A stretch of 64,000 nucleotides of DNA from Coniferiporia sulphurascens (GCA_002794785.1 NBBA01000004.1:744001-808000), one strand, 5' to 3'; shown: positions 43,148-55,200, numbered from the stretch's first letter. Numbers and translations are program-made. The notes: a model not told the origin generated them from the sequence alone.

Positions 43148-43176
43148 CATCCTTCTTGACCAGTAACCACCACCAT
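43148..43176 (+). promoter_or_regulatory. Conserved LINE/W 5'-terminal motif
   Basis: The first ~29 bases (CATCCTTCTTG, then a variable 6-7 bases, then TAACCACCACCAT) recur at every 5' end seen: A2 (27867 minus, 56938, 63273), B (near 41652 minus, as CCCCTTCTTG...ACCACCACCAT) and W (961 minus, 4283, 32368). Because LINEs carry their promoter downstream of the start site, a conserved 5' terminus shared with a non-coding passenger suggests an initiator or internal promoter, or an RNA 5' end signal. The role is inferred. Confidence 0.7.
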
Positions 43177-43594
43177 CGACTAGTGCGGGCAGCTAAAACT
43201 CCCCCATGTCGAACCCAGGCGATTACAGGAACACTCTCTGTCGGACAACCCGAACCAACCCCCCACCTGCCCCACCAGCCAACACCGACCCCGACCGGGT
43301 CGCCAGGATGGCCGCCAATTGGGCCTCCGCAGGCGCAGCTGCTGCCGCGAGGCACAGCACCGCTGCCCCCACCACCCCCCAACAGGCACCCCTGACCAAC
43401 TTCCCACCATTGACCTCCTCCCCGGATGTCCTGGCACCCTCCCCAGCCATTGGCGACTCGCAACTGATCTCAGCCTACAACTTCACCACCCAAGCGCGCA
43501 TGGAATCCAGGGCAGCATCCTGAGCCGGCTCCCCAGCCGCCTCGGTAGGGTCGATCCATAGCTCCATCGAAACCGGTGAGACAGCCCCAGCAAT

Positions 43595-43952
43595 TTTTTA
43601 TTTTATTTTATTTTATTTTATTTTATTCCTGCAGTATTACCTAATTACAAGCTGCCCCCCCGAAGGGGGGGCCCTAACTACATAACAATGGAGGCGCCCG
43701 TCATTGCGCATCGCACAAAACTGGGCGGGGGCTCTGCTCCCTGAGGGGTGCCAATGTGTGAAGAGCCCCTACTTGGTGGTGAGAATGAGAGAGGGAGGGA
43801 TACATATCGCTACAAACAGACCAGGCGGTTGAGGGCAGGTTAAAGTAGGAAGCTTAGAAGTGGAAAGGGGGGGCGAGAGTGCCAGCTGGGACATATCATG
43901 GGGGATACCGAAAGGCAGGCTTTACTCGAGTGGAAAAGGAGGGAGCGTACCT
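43595..43952 (-). mobile_element. LINE-A 3' fragment in gag, perfect TSD
   Basis: A reverse 358 bp insertion holding only the A-type 3' UTR and tail. The tail is a clean TAAAA repeat (T-rich on the + strand, 43595-43627). The perfect 15 bp TSD GACAGCCCCAGCAAT (43580-43594, 43953-43967) makes it the youngest layer of this nest. Confidence 0.93.
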
Positions 43953-45638
43953 GACAGCCCCAGCAATGGCGGTTGACCCCCATACCCCCCCGCAACAGGT
44001 GGGAGGCGCAAGCCTCGGGCGGAAACACTCCTCGGCCGCCATGTCGCCTCTCACACTGAGAGGACCCCCTGCCCAACAACATGACCAGCATATGGCAGGG
44101 TTCATGTACTCCCTCACCTGCGCCCTGGACGACTTCGACCAGCAAACCAGGGATGCCACCACCGAGACGATCAATGTCAAGGCTGCACAGTTTGTGGGCA
44201 ACCTCCTATGGAACGTCCAACGGACGCTGGCCAACATAGAGCAAGACAGGACATACCCACAGAACATCATCTACCGCAATGCAGTGATGGCCTACAGTTT
44301 CGCGAGGGAGGGGGCGGTAATCGCCCTCCCGGAACCTTTCGCCCCAGCTCGCCCCCCCCAAAGGGCCCCGGCCACCACCGGGACCCCCGGCACCGCCCCT
44401 GTGACCCCAGAAATGAAGGTGCTGACTGAGGCAGTCAAGCGTCTGACTACTGACGTGGCTTCTATTTCACGGCAGATGTCTTCCATCAGCTCTAGGCCTG
44501 CCCAGCACCAACAGCAACAACAACCGCAACAACCGGCCCCCCAAGCCACCGTCCAGGCCGCCCCCACCTCCTATGCCCAAGTGGCCGCAGCAGCGGCCCC
44601 CCCAACGACCGCCAACCCATCCCCAGTGGCTCCAACCACTGGGGCAGTCATCAACCCGGGGCAAAAGAAGAAGAAGCGCCAGAGGAAGGTACCCCCGCCA
44701 CCTATGATGTATGCCAAGGACCCAACCTTGGTCCTCACCCCCACAGTCGGCATATGGGCCGAGAACCAGAAGTCAGCAATGGCCCTGACAAAAACGTCCC
44801 ATGAGTTTTTTGCCTCCCTCCCCACTGCAGACCAAGTCCCAGTCTTGTCCTCTTCCTACAATGTAAAGGGGAACATCGTGACCACATTTGCGGCACGCGC
44901 ATCCTCGGCTAACCCGACCATGGAAATGATCATTGATCGGCACTCCGTGGCCTATGCCTCCCATATGCGCACAGAGTGCATCGTGACAGGAATTAACGTC
45001 CCAGCTGCCTTCTCCCTAACCCCCTCCAGAGTCCGCCCCCAGTCCGCATTGCGCATCTCCATGGTGCCCTGCAAGGACTTTTTGTTCAGCCAAAATGGAC
45101 ACACCATAAACAAGAAGGCCCTCATGGCCGAAATCCGGCATAACCCGGCACTCCACAACCTTGACTTTGTAGTCACCCCCCACTTTGCCGCCACCGAAGA
45201 CCACCTGCCGACACTCAACAGATGCCCAGTGGTATTCTCCTTTGTCGACCCCAACAGCTCCATCCGCGAGTGCCTCCTCAAGAGGCCACACATCTGGATG
45301 TTCGGATCCGCCCTCCGCCTCTCAGTCCCACCTGTCCGCCCCACCCTCACTCAATGTGAATGGTGCCAGGGCCTCGGTCATGGAACCAAGGGCTGCCGAG
45401 CCCAACCCTGTTGCACCGATTGCACAGGTGCCCACCTGACCCGCAATCACCGCAAATCATGCGCCCACTGCACAACTGACGCAGTGCCAGAAGGCGACAC
45501 CTGCCCTCACCCCCGCCTCTGCAACAACTGCAAGGGCGACCACCCCGCCACCCTGCCGGCCTGCCCTAAGAAGAGGCGATACCGCCAAATCGAAGAGGCC
45601 CTCGCCGCTGACCCTACCAATGACCAGATGGAGGAAAT

Positions 45639-45642
45639 ATGA
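45639..45642 (+). promoter_or_regulatory. ORF1/ORF2 stop-start overlap (ATGA), LINE-A1
   Basis: Gag ends GAA ATA TGA, and ORF2 begins at the ATG of the same ATGA. The overlap matches LINE-B at 38552-38555, so it predates the split of the two families. It suggests coupled reinitiation rather than independent translation of ORF2. Confidence 0.8.
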
Positions 45643-48600
45643 TAGAGACAATCTCTGTCTTGCAGTGGAACGCCGCCTGCTCTCTAGTGGCGATACATTC
45701 CCTAATCCCTGTCCTTACAACTGACCCCTCCCCCCCACACCTAATTCTCATACAGGAACCCCCCTGGTATCAAATAGGCCTGCAACCATCACTCACCGAC
45801 CCGACCGGCACCCCAGTCCTCAACGTCCCCACCATCCCAGGCTACATCCCCGTCCTACCACCAGAGGTTCGCCCTCGGGTAGTTACGTATGTATCCAGGG
45901 CCCTCCCTCCCACCTCCTGGTCGATCCTCGGAGCCGCATCTTATGGCACCGATGTACTGATGGTGGAAGTACGATCCCAACTCACCCTCCGGGTGTGCAA
46001 CCACTACAGCATGCACCCCCTGGATCAAGAGAACGCCTCCCCCCAGTACCCCGGTGAGTCCTTTTTATTCTCACTCCCCTCGGCGCTAGCCACCACACAT
46101 GGTCCGATTTCTCTGTCCCACGGTGGGAGGACTTGGGGGCACAACCCCTTGACAACTTCTTCCATGGGCATGGCCTGGCGCCTGCTCACCTCCCTGACTC
46201 TGACTTGCAACCTGACGGTAACTGCTGCCGGTGTCCCATTGACATGATCTGGGCCCCACCCGCGGTCAACCCAGACTCTATTTTAGACTCGGGCTCCTCC
46301 GACCCCTCACCACTGTCCGACCACACCATGTTGCATTGGATGGTGCCATCTCGACCCCCCCCTCCTGTCCTAAAGACATGCCGGCTACTTCCAGCTGACA
46401 AGGAGAAATGGACCGAAATAGCCTTCCCTCTCCTCAAAACAGCCTTTGGTCTTCTGGGGCACAACACCCATGCCCTGGACACCAAAGCGAAAGCGGTCCT
46501 CGACTCCATGGTTGCCGCCCTACAGCCGTTCACCTGCATCTCAAAGCCGTCGAAAACGGAAGTCCCATGGTGGTCACCCCACTGCAAGACCCTCTTATCC
46601 ACCATTACAATGGCAACCACCCCCCTCCAGCGTGCATCAGCAAGAAGAGCCTTTAAAAGGGGCGTTAGGACAGCCAAATGGCAGTTTTACGCCAACCAGG
46701 CATTGGAAGCAGACGCCTCCAACATCTGGAACTGGGCCAAGCACGGTCTAGGCAACAGACCCACTCCCATCCCATCGCTGAAACAGTGAGATGGCACCTT
46801 CACCCAAACGGATGAGGAGAAAGGTGAGCTCTTCTGCGAAACTTTCTTCATGCCCCCCCCCCCCAGGCAGCAGCCAACACCCCACCGCCACCACCCCAAC
46901 CAGCTGCCCTGCTAATACTCCTTTCAGAGCTTATGGGGGCACTGTCCGACACATCCAACTTGTCAGCACCGGGCCTCTTGGGAATAGGTTACTGCCCCCT
47001 GAAATGGGTGGTGGACGCCTACCCCGATGAGATTCTTACACTTTTCAACAACTGCATGTGTTTGGGGCACCACCCCGAATGCTGGTGGGTGGCAAAGGTG
47101 GTAATGCTCCAGAAGCCAAACAAGAAGGATCCCTTCTCGCCACGGTCATACCGGCCCATCACCCTTGAGGAGACCCTAGGGAAACTCCTCGAAAAAGTCA
47201 TCACTAACAGGCTCCAGTACCTCGTGAACACAAGGGACTGGCTGCCACCCAACCAATATGGGGGACGTCAGGGCCATTCGGTCTACAACACCGCCCAACA
47301 CCTTTTACAGATCGCGGAACACGCCCACTCAGAGGGCCTTGTGTGCTCGGTCCTTGCGGTCGACATTCAGGGCTTCTTCGATTTGGTGCACCCATGGCTC
47401 CTCCACCGACAATTGCTGGACCTCGGCTGCACCCCAGACATGGCCAACTGGTGCCTGTCCTTCATGACAGACCAGCAGGTAGCCGTCGCCTTTGATGGCA
47501 CCACCCTCCCAACTGCCCCGAAACCCGACCTCGGCACCCCCCAGGGATCGCCAGTCTCCCCCATCCTGTCAACGATATTCACAGGGGTGGTCCTCCAGCG
47601 CTTTCACCAAGCTGGCACCACCGCCCTAGCATACATTGACGACCACTTACTTATCTGCATAGGACCTTCAGTAGCATCCAACTGCCACAAGCTCGCACAC
47701 ACCTACCAACAACTCGACACACTTTTCGGCACCATTGGTCTCAACATTGAAGCCACCAAGACAGAGTGTCTCCACTTTCACCCCCCTCAGCGACGCATCG
47801 GCTATAACGGCTGGGACACCGCCGGGGTACAGGTTGACCCCAATACCCTTATCTGCCCCTCAATCCCACTTAGATGGTTAGGGATATGGTGGGACCCTGG
47901 CCTCTCCTTTAAGCCCCATGTTGAGCGGATGCGCTCCAAGGGGCTCTCCACCCTTGCCGCACTCCGCATCCTGGGCAACACCCAACACAGCATATTGGCC
48001 CTACTACTCCGCCACCTATACACCTCCTGCGTTCACTCTGTCCTGTCATGGGGAGCGCCGGTATGGTACCATGGCCACCGCCAAAAAAACCCTGGTAAAC
48101 TGCCTCCAGGCTGTGCAAAACACAGCCTGCTGATGGATCTTGGGCATCTTCAAAGGTGCCTCCCCCCATTCCACTAATTTTCTATGCTCCGTTCCCCCTC
48201 TCTCTTTCTATTTTGAATATATAAAGACTACCCATTCCCTTCACCTCTGGTGCACCCCTCACTCTATTGGCTGTAAAATTTTTAAAAACATAGCTAACAG
48301 ACCCTTCTCCCTTTCTCTGCAGGTCCGAGCCCCCCGGGTTCAACAGGTCCCTGCATACATGCATCCCCCATGAACAGACCCACTGGCTTTCACGAAGGGC
48401 CGAGTCCGGTTCACCACCCCCGTCACCCCGGTTAGCGCTGACACCCGGAAATCATTCATAATGGTGGTGCACCAACTAGGCTCCACCCCCCATGTCCAGG
48501 TCTTTACCGACGGCTCCCGCATTGACAATAAGTTGGGCTCGGCCATCTGCGCAATGCTGGGCAACACCCGTCTCTGGTCACGCCAACTGGAGTCCCCCAC

Positions 48601-49600
48601 CTGTGCTACAGCCATGGACACCAAGGAGTTCTCACTCGCCACAGCCCCGGGCTGGGTAGCACGCCGTCTCCCAGTGCAACTGTGTGTCGCATCGGATATC
48701 TTCTTTCTATCCGATTCACTGACTGCTCTACACCTTTTCTGAACCTGGGCCGCTGCCCCCAGCACCCACCTCCTCCACATTTGGAAAGTGGGTGTGGAGA
48801 CTCTGCTGGATTCGTACCCCCAGCTCACCATCCATTTCGTATGGTGCCCCGGACACTTGGACATCCCCAGAAATGAATGGGCTGACACAGAGGCAAAGCT
48901 GGCAACTGAGCTCCCCCCATCTGATCTCAAACCTTCCACCTCCACCCTAAAAGAAGCTGCTGTCCGCACCCTCATGGAATGATGGATGCTCTCACTAGCC
49001 TGCCCCCTCGCCTCGACCGCCAATAAATACCTGGCAGTCCATGGCCTACCATCATGCCGACCTCGAAAGCTCCTCATGCATTTGGTCGACCACCCGTGCA
49101 GCGAACTATCCGCAGTCGCACAGGTCCTCTGCCATGCCGGTCCCTATGGGGGTTACTGGCTGAGTTTTGACTCGGCCTACCGCCACAGGCACAGCCTGAT
49201 CTCGCACTGCAGATGGCACAACCACCCCCCCTGGCCAGCCCAGTCGACCGCCCACATCCTAGGTGGCTGCAGCACCTTCCACTTGTGGATACGACGTGTT
49301 TGGCCACCTCGGGACCCTCTCCCAGTCCACCACTCAGAGTGGGCTGACGAAAACCACCTCCTGGTTTTGCGCCACTGGCTTAAGCTAACAGGGCACCTTA
49401 ACCGCCTCTCTGACCGCGCCACAGGCGCCATCCGACTGTCCTTTGCCGCAATGGACCTGGATGGACACCCCACCGATGAGGATATGGACTTGGACCTCCT
49501 ACGGGACTACATGCATCCTATGCTCGGACCACGAACCCTGGACTCGGACCCAGCCCTTTTGGAGCTTTCAGGTATGCTCCCTCCCTTCCCGCTCGAGTAA
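45639..49600 (+). pseudogene. LINE-A1 ORF2 (APE, RT, RNase H), broken
   Basis: Domains in order: APE from MIETISVLQWNAACSL (45639), LIQEPPWYQIGL and RVVTYVSRALP, with a deletion near 46087 that removes the GDFN motif and shifts the frame; CRCPIDMIWAPPAVNP and SDHTMLHW (46318); linker EVPWWSPHCKTLL; RT 46933-48100 with VDIQGFFDLVH, GTPQGSPVSPIL, AYIDDHLLICIG (motif C near 47630) and motif E; RNase H from VFTDGSRIDNK (48500) to WCPGHLDIPRNEWAD (48885); Cys/His region and C-terminus, ending LPPFPLE at 49600. Breaks: TGA 46788, a frame change in the C-run near 46858, an extra A near 48086, and TGA at 48133, 48372, 48740 and 48980. Confidence 0.9.
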
Positions 49601-49849
49601 AGCCTGCCTTTCGGAATCCCACATGATACGTCCCAGCCGGTGCTCTTGCCCTCCCTTTCCACTTCTAAGCTTCCTACTTTAACCTGCTCTCAACCGCTCA
49701 GTTTGTTCATAGCGATATGTATCCCTCCCTCTCTCAGTTTCTCTACTAAATAGGGGCTCTTCACATGTCGGCTCCCTTTGGGGAGCAGAGCCCCTGCCCA
49801 GTTTGGTGCGATGCGCCATGACAGGCGCCTCTGTTGTTATGTAGTTAGG

Positions 49850-49868
49850 GCCCCCCCTTTGGGGGGGC
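49850..49868 (+). promoter_or_regulatory. LINE-A 3' UTR hairpin
   Basis: A GCCCCCCC / GGGGGGGC stem with a TTT loop (TTC, TCC or CTC in other copies), about 25 bases before the element's 3' end. It is present in every A-type 3' end in the window. In position and form it matches the B hairpin at 32172-32190. Confidence 0.7.
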
Positions 49869-49908
49869 AGCTTGTAATTATGTAATACTGCAGGAATAGA
49901 AAAAAAAA

Positions 49909-50726
49909 GCTATCGCCTGGAGGAGCAATTTGCAAGTTGGGGTCCACCAGGGGACCTCGGTTTTGCACAGCTTGGCGAGTCGGGTGAAAGGGGCGAGGGC
50001 GGCTATCATGGAGTCGACCACTGCCTGTGCTTTGATGTCTATGGTGAGGGTGTCATCTGCTGGAAGGTGGAAAGTGGCTTCAAGTAATGGAAAGGCAATA
50101 TCAGTCCACGTTTCTCTGTCATCTGGGAGGAGCCGGCATGTTTTCATGACAGGGGGTGGGGGTCGAGACGGCAAGGACCAGCGTAGCATAGCATGGTCAG
50201 ACAGTGGGAGGTGGTTGACAAGCCCGAGTCTATAATGGAGTCGGGGTTGATGGCAGGTGGGGCCCAGATCATGTCAATAGGGCACCACCAGCGATTGTCG
50301 ATGGGCCGTGAGTCAGAATCCGGAAGGTGGGCTGGTGCGAGGCCATGCTCTTGGAAGAAGTCATTGAGGGGTTGCACCCTCAAATCCTCCTGCCGAGTGG
50401 TGAGGAGTTCGGACCATGAGTGGTGGCAACAGTTGAAGTCACCCGCCACTAGGAGGGTGGAGGCCAAAGCTGGCAGGATCATATAGAGGAACGACTCACC
50501 TGGGTATTGTGGGGTGGTGGTGGTGCAGTCCAGTGCATGCATCCCATAGAAGTTGCACAGGCAGATCATCAGATGGGCGTGGATTTCGATAGTGAGGACA
50601 TCGGTGCTGGAGGAGGCAGCCCCAAGGACTGACCATGAGGTGATAGGGATGGTGTAGGAAACATAGGTGACCACCCGGGGCCGAGTGGCTGGGGGTAGGA
50701 CTGCTATGTACCTGGGGAGGGAGGGT
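49909..50726 (-). pseudogene. LINE-A2 outer copy: APE domain
   Basis: The most upstream part of the outer reverse A2 copy. Two minus-strand frames encode RVVTYVSYTIPITSWSV, VAGDFNCCHHSWSELL, WWCPIDMIWAPPAINPDS (50144-50700) and, after a frame change near 50205, MLRWSLPSRPPPPVMKTCRLLPDDRETWTDIAFPLLEATFHL and EVPWWTPTCKLLLQAI (49909-50189). It is 5'-truncated at 50726, where forward LINE-B sequence resumes. Confidence 0.87.
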
Positions 50727-51376
50727 CCTTGGATATGCCGTATCTGGCCCAAGAGCGACCCCCTCCCTGCCCACCATTCCGAATGGGCAGACAAAAACCA
50801 CCTCCTGGTCTTAAGGCGATGGCTTCACCTGACAGGCCACCTCAACCGGATGTCCAACCGCACCACAGGGGCTATTCGCCTTGCCTTCGCAGCCATGGAA
50901 CTGGACAGACCCTCGACTGATAATGACCTCAACTTGGACACCCTCTGGGGCTACATGCGCAGGTTGCTCGGATCCAGGACTCAGGACACAGACCCAGCTC
51001 TTTTGGAGCTTGCAGGTACACTCCCACCATTTCCCTCTGACTCTTGATTGCCCTTTGGACTCCACATCGGTTTCTTCTATGGCACTTGCAGCCACTCCTT
51101 TCCTCTTCTAAGGGACTCCTCTTTCCTGATCTCGCTCCTGCCAGGTTTGGCTTTTCGTAGTCGTGATATGTACGCCTCCCTCTCCCTTCCTCTATTTATC
51201 CCTAATAGGGTGCGTAAGTACACTAGGCCTCCCATGGGAGGCACGTGCCCCGCCCAGTTTCACTCGATGAGTGATGACGGGCACCTCAGTAGTTAGGTAG
51301 TTTTACAGGCGGCCCCTTCGGGGCCACAGGTGTATTGCATAACTCAGTAGGAATAAAAAAATTAAATTTAAAAAAA
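50727..51376 (+). mobile_element. LINE-B outer copy, 3' end
   Basis: The right part of the forward B copy whose left part is 27868-28456. It encodes the C-terminus (WADKNHLLVLRRWLHLTGHLNRMSN to LAGTLPPFPSDS, 50667-51047 frame). It has the B-type 3' UTR with GGCCTCC/GGAGGC arms near 51226, the hairpin GCGGCCCC-TTC-GGGGCC (about 51309-51327) and an A/T tail to 51376. About 120 bases of B are missing between 28456 and 50727, so the A2 insertion was accompanied by target loss. Confidence 0.87.
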
Positions 51377-52241
51377 GCGTGCATCAGCAAGAAGAGCCTT
51401 TAAACGGGGCATCAGGACGGCCAAACAGCAGTACTACGTGGACCAGGCATCAGAAGCGGACGCCTCCAATATATGGAACTGGGCCAAACGTGGCCTTGGC
51501 AACCGACCCACCCCCATCCCCTAGCTGAAATGGCGAGATGGCACCTTCACCCAAACGGATGATGAGAAAGGTGAGCTATTTCATGAAACTTTCTTCATGC
51601 CTCCCCCACCACAGGCAGCGGCCAACACCCCGCCACCACCACCCCAACCAGCTGCCCTGCCCATACTCCTTGCGGAGCTCATGGGGGCACTGGCCGACAC
51701 ATCTAACTTGTCAGCTCCAGGCCTCTCAGGAATAGGATACCACCCCCTGAAATGGGTGGTGGATGCCTACCCTGATGAGATTCTTACACTTTTCAATGAC
51801 TGTCTGCGCTTGGGGCACCACCCTGAGTGCTGGCGGGCGGCAAAGGTCGTAATGCTTAGGAAGCCAAACAAGGGGGACCCCTTCTCACCATGCTCATACT
51901 GGCCCATCACCCTTGAGGAGACCCTAGGGAAACTCCTCAAAAAGATAATTGCTAACCGGCTCCAGTACCTCACGAACACAAGGAACTGGCTGCCACCTAA
52001 CCAATATGGGGGGCGTCAAGGCCATTCAGTCTATGACGCCACCCAACACCTTTTACAGATAGCGGAACGTGCCCACTCAGAGGGCCGTGTGTTCGGTCCT
52101 TGCAGTTGACATTCAGGGTTTTTTCGACTCGGTACATCTGCAACTCCTACACAGACAATTGTTGGACCTTGGTTGCATGCCAGATATGGCCGACTGGTGC
52201 TTGTCCTTCATGACAGACTGGCAGGTCGCCATCACTTTCGA
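51377..52241 (+). pseudogene. LINE-A1 linker and RT N-terminal fragment
   Basis: Forward A1 ORF2 starting at ASARRAFKRGIRTAKQQYY and NIWNWAKRGLGNRPTPIP, then a TAG at 51523 and the RT start in the frame 51597-52109 (GIGYHPLKWVVDAYPDEIL, MLRKPNKGDPFSPCSYWPITLEETLGKLLKKIIANRLQYL, QYGGRQGHSVYDATQHLL). A frame change near 52085 is followed by LAVDIQGFFDSVHLQ. It is cut at 52241 by the tail of the next reverse A2 copy. Confidence 0.87.
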
Positions 52242-55200
52242 TTTTTATTTTATTTTATTTTAAATTATTCCTGCAGTATTACATAATTACAAGCTGCCCC
52301 CCCGAAGGGGGGGCCCTAACTACATAACAACAGAGGCGCCTGTCATCACACAATGCACGAAACTGGGTGGGGACCCTGCTCCCCAAAGGGTGCCAAGGTG
52401 GGAAGGGTCCCTATTAGTAAAGGAAAATAAAGGGAGAGGAATACATATCACTATGACAAAACCAAGTGGATGAGGGCAGGTAACAGGGGTAACTTAGAAT
52501 TGGAAAGGGAGGGTGAGAGCGCTGGCCGGGACATATGAGGGAGAGTCCGAAAGGCAGTAACTGAGTAGAGGAAAAGGGAGGAAGCACACCTGAAAGCTCC
52601 AAGAGAGCTGGGTCCAAGTCCTGGGGTCGGGGTCCAAGCATACGACTCATGTATCCCCTGAGGAGGTCCAAGTCCATATCTTCATCGGTAGGGTGCCCCT
52701 CTAAGTCCATCGTGGCAAAGGCCAGGCGGATGGTGGCAGAGGTGCGGTCGGAAAGGCAGTTCAGGTGCCTGGTCAATTTCAGCCAGCAGCACAGAACCTG
52801 GAGGCAGTTTTCATCGGCCCACTCAGTGTGGTGGGTTGGAAGTGGATCGCAGGGAGGCCAGACCTTACGGATCCATGGTCGGAAAGTACGACACCTGCCC
52901 AGAACATGGGCGGTGGATTGGGCTGGCCAGGGGGGGTGGTTGTGCCACCGGCAGTGCGAGATCAGGCCATGTCTGCGCCGGTAGACTGAGTTGAAGCTCA
53001 GCCAGTAGCCCCCATAGGGACCGGCATGGCAGAGGACCTGGGTGACTGCCAAGAGCTCATGGCAGGGATGGTCGACCGACTGGGTGAGAAGCTTCCATGG
53101 TTAGTGGGAGGGGATGCCATTGACAGCCAAGTACTTGTTGGCTGTCGAGGCCAGAGGGCAGGCGAGAGAAAGGGACCACCGTTCCATTAAGGTTTTGATG
53201 GCGACCTCCTTCAGGGCGGAGGTAGAGGGGGCGAGGGAGGACGAGGGGAGATTCATTGCGAACTTGGCCTCTTGGTTGGCCCATTCATTCCCTGGAATGT
53301 CGGAGTGACCCGGGCACCAGACGAAATGGACGGAGAGTTCCAGATATGAGTCCAAGAGAGTCTGGACCCCAGCCTTCCATTGATGAAGGAGATGGGCGCC
53401 TGGGACCGGCACCCATGTGCAGATAAGGTGGAGTGCTGTCAGTGAATCTGACAGGAAGAAGATGTCAGATGCGACAGGCAGTAGCTCCTGGAGGTGGTGT
53501 GCAGCCCATGTGGGCACAGAGGTGAGGGAGAAAATTTCCGCATCCATTGCTGTAGCACATGTGGGGGAGGCAAGTCGGCAAGATTTGAGGCGGGTGAGGC
53601 CCGTCATGGCGCAGACAGCGGAGCCAGACTTCGTCCCCATGTGGGAGCCATTGGTGAAGACCTGGAGGTGGGGGAGGGTGCTCAGGGAGTGCATGGCTTC
53701 CACGAATTCCTCGCGGGTGTCTTTGCTGACCAGAGTGATAGGAGAGGCAAATGATACTCGACCATTTGTAAATTCCAGAGGATCCGTCCAAGGGGGATGA
53801 GTGTATGCTGGAACCAGTTGAACCCGAGGGACCCGGACCTGCAGAGAAGTGGAGAAGGGGCAGTTAGTTACAGTTTTATAATATCGTTTTCTACTGACAG
53901 AGTGTGGGGTGCACCAGAGATGCAGAGAGTGAAGGGTCTTTGCATATTCCAAATAATAAGAAAGAGGGGGAAGGGAACAAAGGAAATTTGTAGAAAAGGG
54001 AGAGGCGCCTTTGTAGACACCGAGAATCCATCTGCATGCCGTGTTTTGCACAGCCTGCAGGCGGCTTACTAAGGTTTTTTGGCGCTGCCCGTGATACCAT
54101 ACCGGTGCCCCCCATGTGAGGACAGAGCAGACGCAGGTGATGTACAGGCGACGTAGGAGGAGGGCCGAGATGCCGTGTTCAGTGTTGCCGAGGATGCGGA
54201 GGGCGGCAAGGGTGGAGAGGCCTTTGGAATGCATTCGCTTGATGTGGGCCTTGAAGATGAGGGCGGGATCCCACCAGATCCCCAGCCAGTGGAGGGGGAT
54301 AGAAGGTCGGATAAGTGTGGTCGGGTCGACCTGGACCCCGGCCAAGTCCCAGTTGGTGTAAGCTGAGGAGTGACGTCGGGGCGGGTGGAAGTGTAGGCAC
54401 TCTGTCTTGGTGGCCTCAATGTTGAGGCCGATGTTGCCAAAGAGGGTGTCGAGTTGGTGGTAGGCGGCGGTGAGTTGCTGGCAGTTGGATGCCATGCTGG
54501 GGCTGATGTGCACGAGGAGGTGATTGTTGACATATGCAAGGGCGGTGGTGCTGGTTTGGTGAAATTTCCGGAGGACCACACCTGCGAATATGGTGGAGAG
54601 GATAGGGGATACTGGCGATCCTTGGGGGGTGCCGAGGTCGGGTTTTTGGGCAGTTGGGAGGGTGGTGCTGTTGAAGGTGATGGCGACCTGCCGATCCATC
54701 ATGAAGGACAAACACCAGTCTGCCATGTCCAGTGGGCACTGGAGGTCCAACAGTTGTCGATGTAGGCATTGCGGGTGTACTGAGTCGAAGAAACCCTGTA
54801 TGTCGACCGCTAGGACCGAACATACTAGGCCCTCTGCATGGGTGCGCTCTGCAATCTGTAAGAGGTGCTGGGCGGCATCGTAGACTGAGTGTCCTTGACA
54901 CCCCCTGTATTGGTTTGGTGGCAGCCAGTCCTGCATGTTAGCAAGGAACTGGAGCTGGTTAGCTATGATCTTTTTGAGGAGTTTCCCTAAGGTCTCCTCG
55001 AGGGTGATGGGCCGATATGATCTCAGCGAGAACGGGTCCTTCTTGTTAGGCTTCCACAGCATTACCACTTTTGCTGCCCGCCAGCACTTGGGGTGGTGCC
55101 CCATGCGCAGGCAGTCATTGAAAAGGGTAAGGATCTCATCGGGGTAGGCGTCTACTGCCCATTTGAGTGGGCGGTAGCCGATCCCCGAGAGGCCTGGGGC

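Larger units (their letters stand above)
43206..45642 (+). pseudogene. LINE-A1 gag (ORF1), about 687 codons, interrupted
   Basis: The gene starts at MSNPGDYRNT (43206), and the frame continues across the nested insertion if 43595-43967 is disregarded. One in-frame TGA lies at 43521, where related copies have CAA or CAC. Regions in order: Ala/Pro-rich N-terminus; VDPHTPPQQVGGASLGRK; FMYSLTCALDDFDQQT; AQFVGNLLWNVQRTL; a Pro/Gln-rich linker (44500-44680); VPPPPMMYAKDPTLVLTP; then three knuckles, CEWCQGLGHGTKGC (45355-45396), CTDCTGAHLTRNHRKSC and CNNCKGDHPATLPAC (45520-45564). The end EEI overlaps the ORF2 start. It likely acts as the RNA-binding particle protein. Confidence 0.9.
43147..49908 (+). 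mobile_element. LINE-A1, full-length copy with TSD
   Basis: Forward A1 element with both ends: 5' terminus CATCCTTCTTG at 43148, gag 43206-45642, ORF2 45639-49600, 3' UTR to 49900 and a short A-tail. It is flanked by GCTATYGCCTGGAG (43133-43146, 49909-49922; one T/C difference at CpG) and is inserted in the reverse A2 copy. It holds one nested A fragment (43595-43952). Without that fragment and its repeat it is about 6.4 kb. It is the reference for A1 structure here but carries several disabling changes. Confidence 0.93.

Noticed and set aside
43595..43630. TAAAA-type microsatellites as independent simple repeats
   Set aside because: Each one sits exactly at a LINE 3' end next to a TSD, so they are insertion tails.
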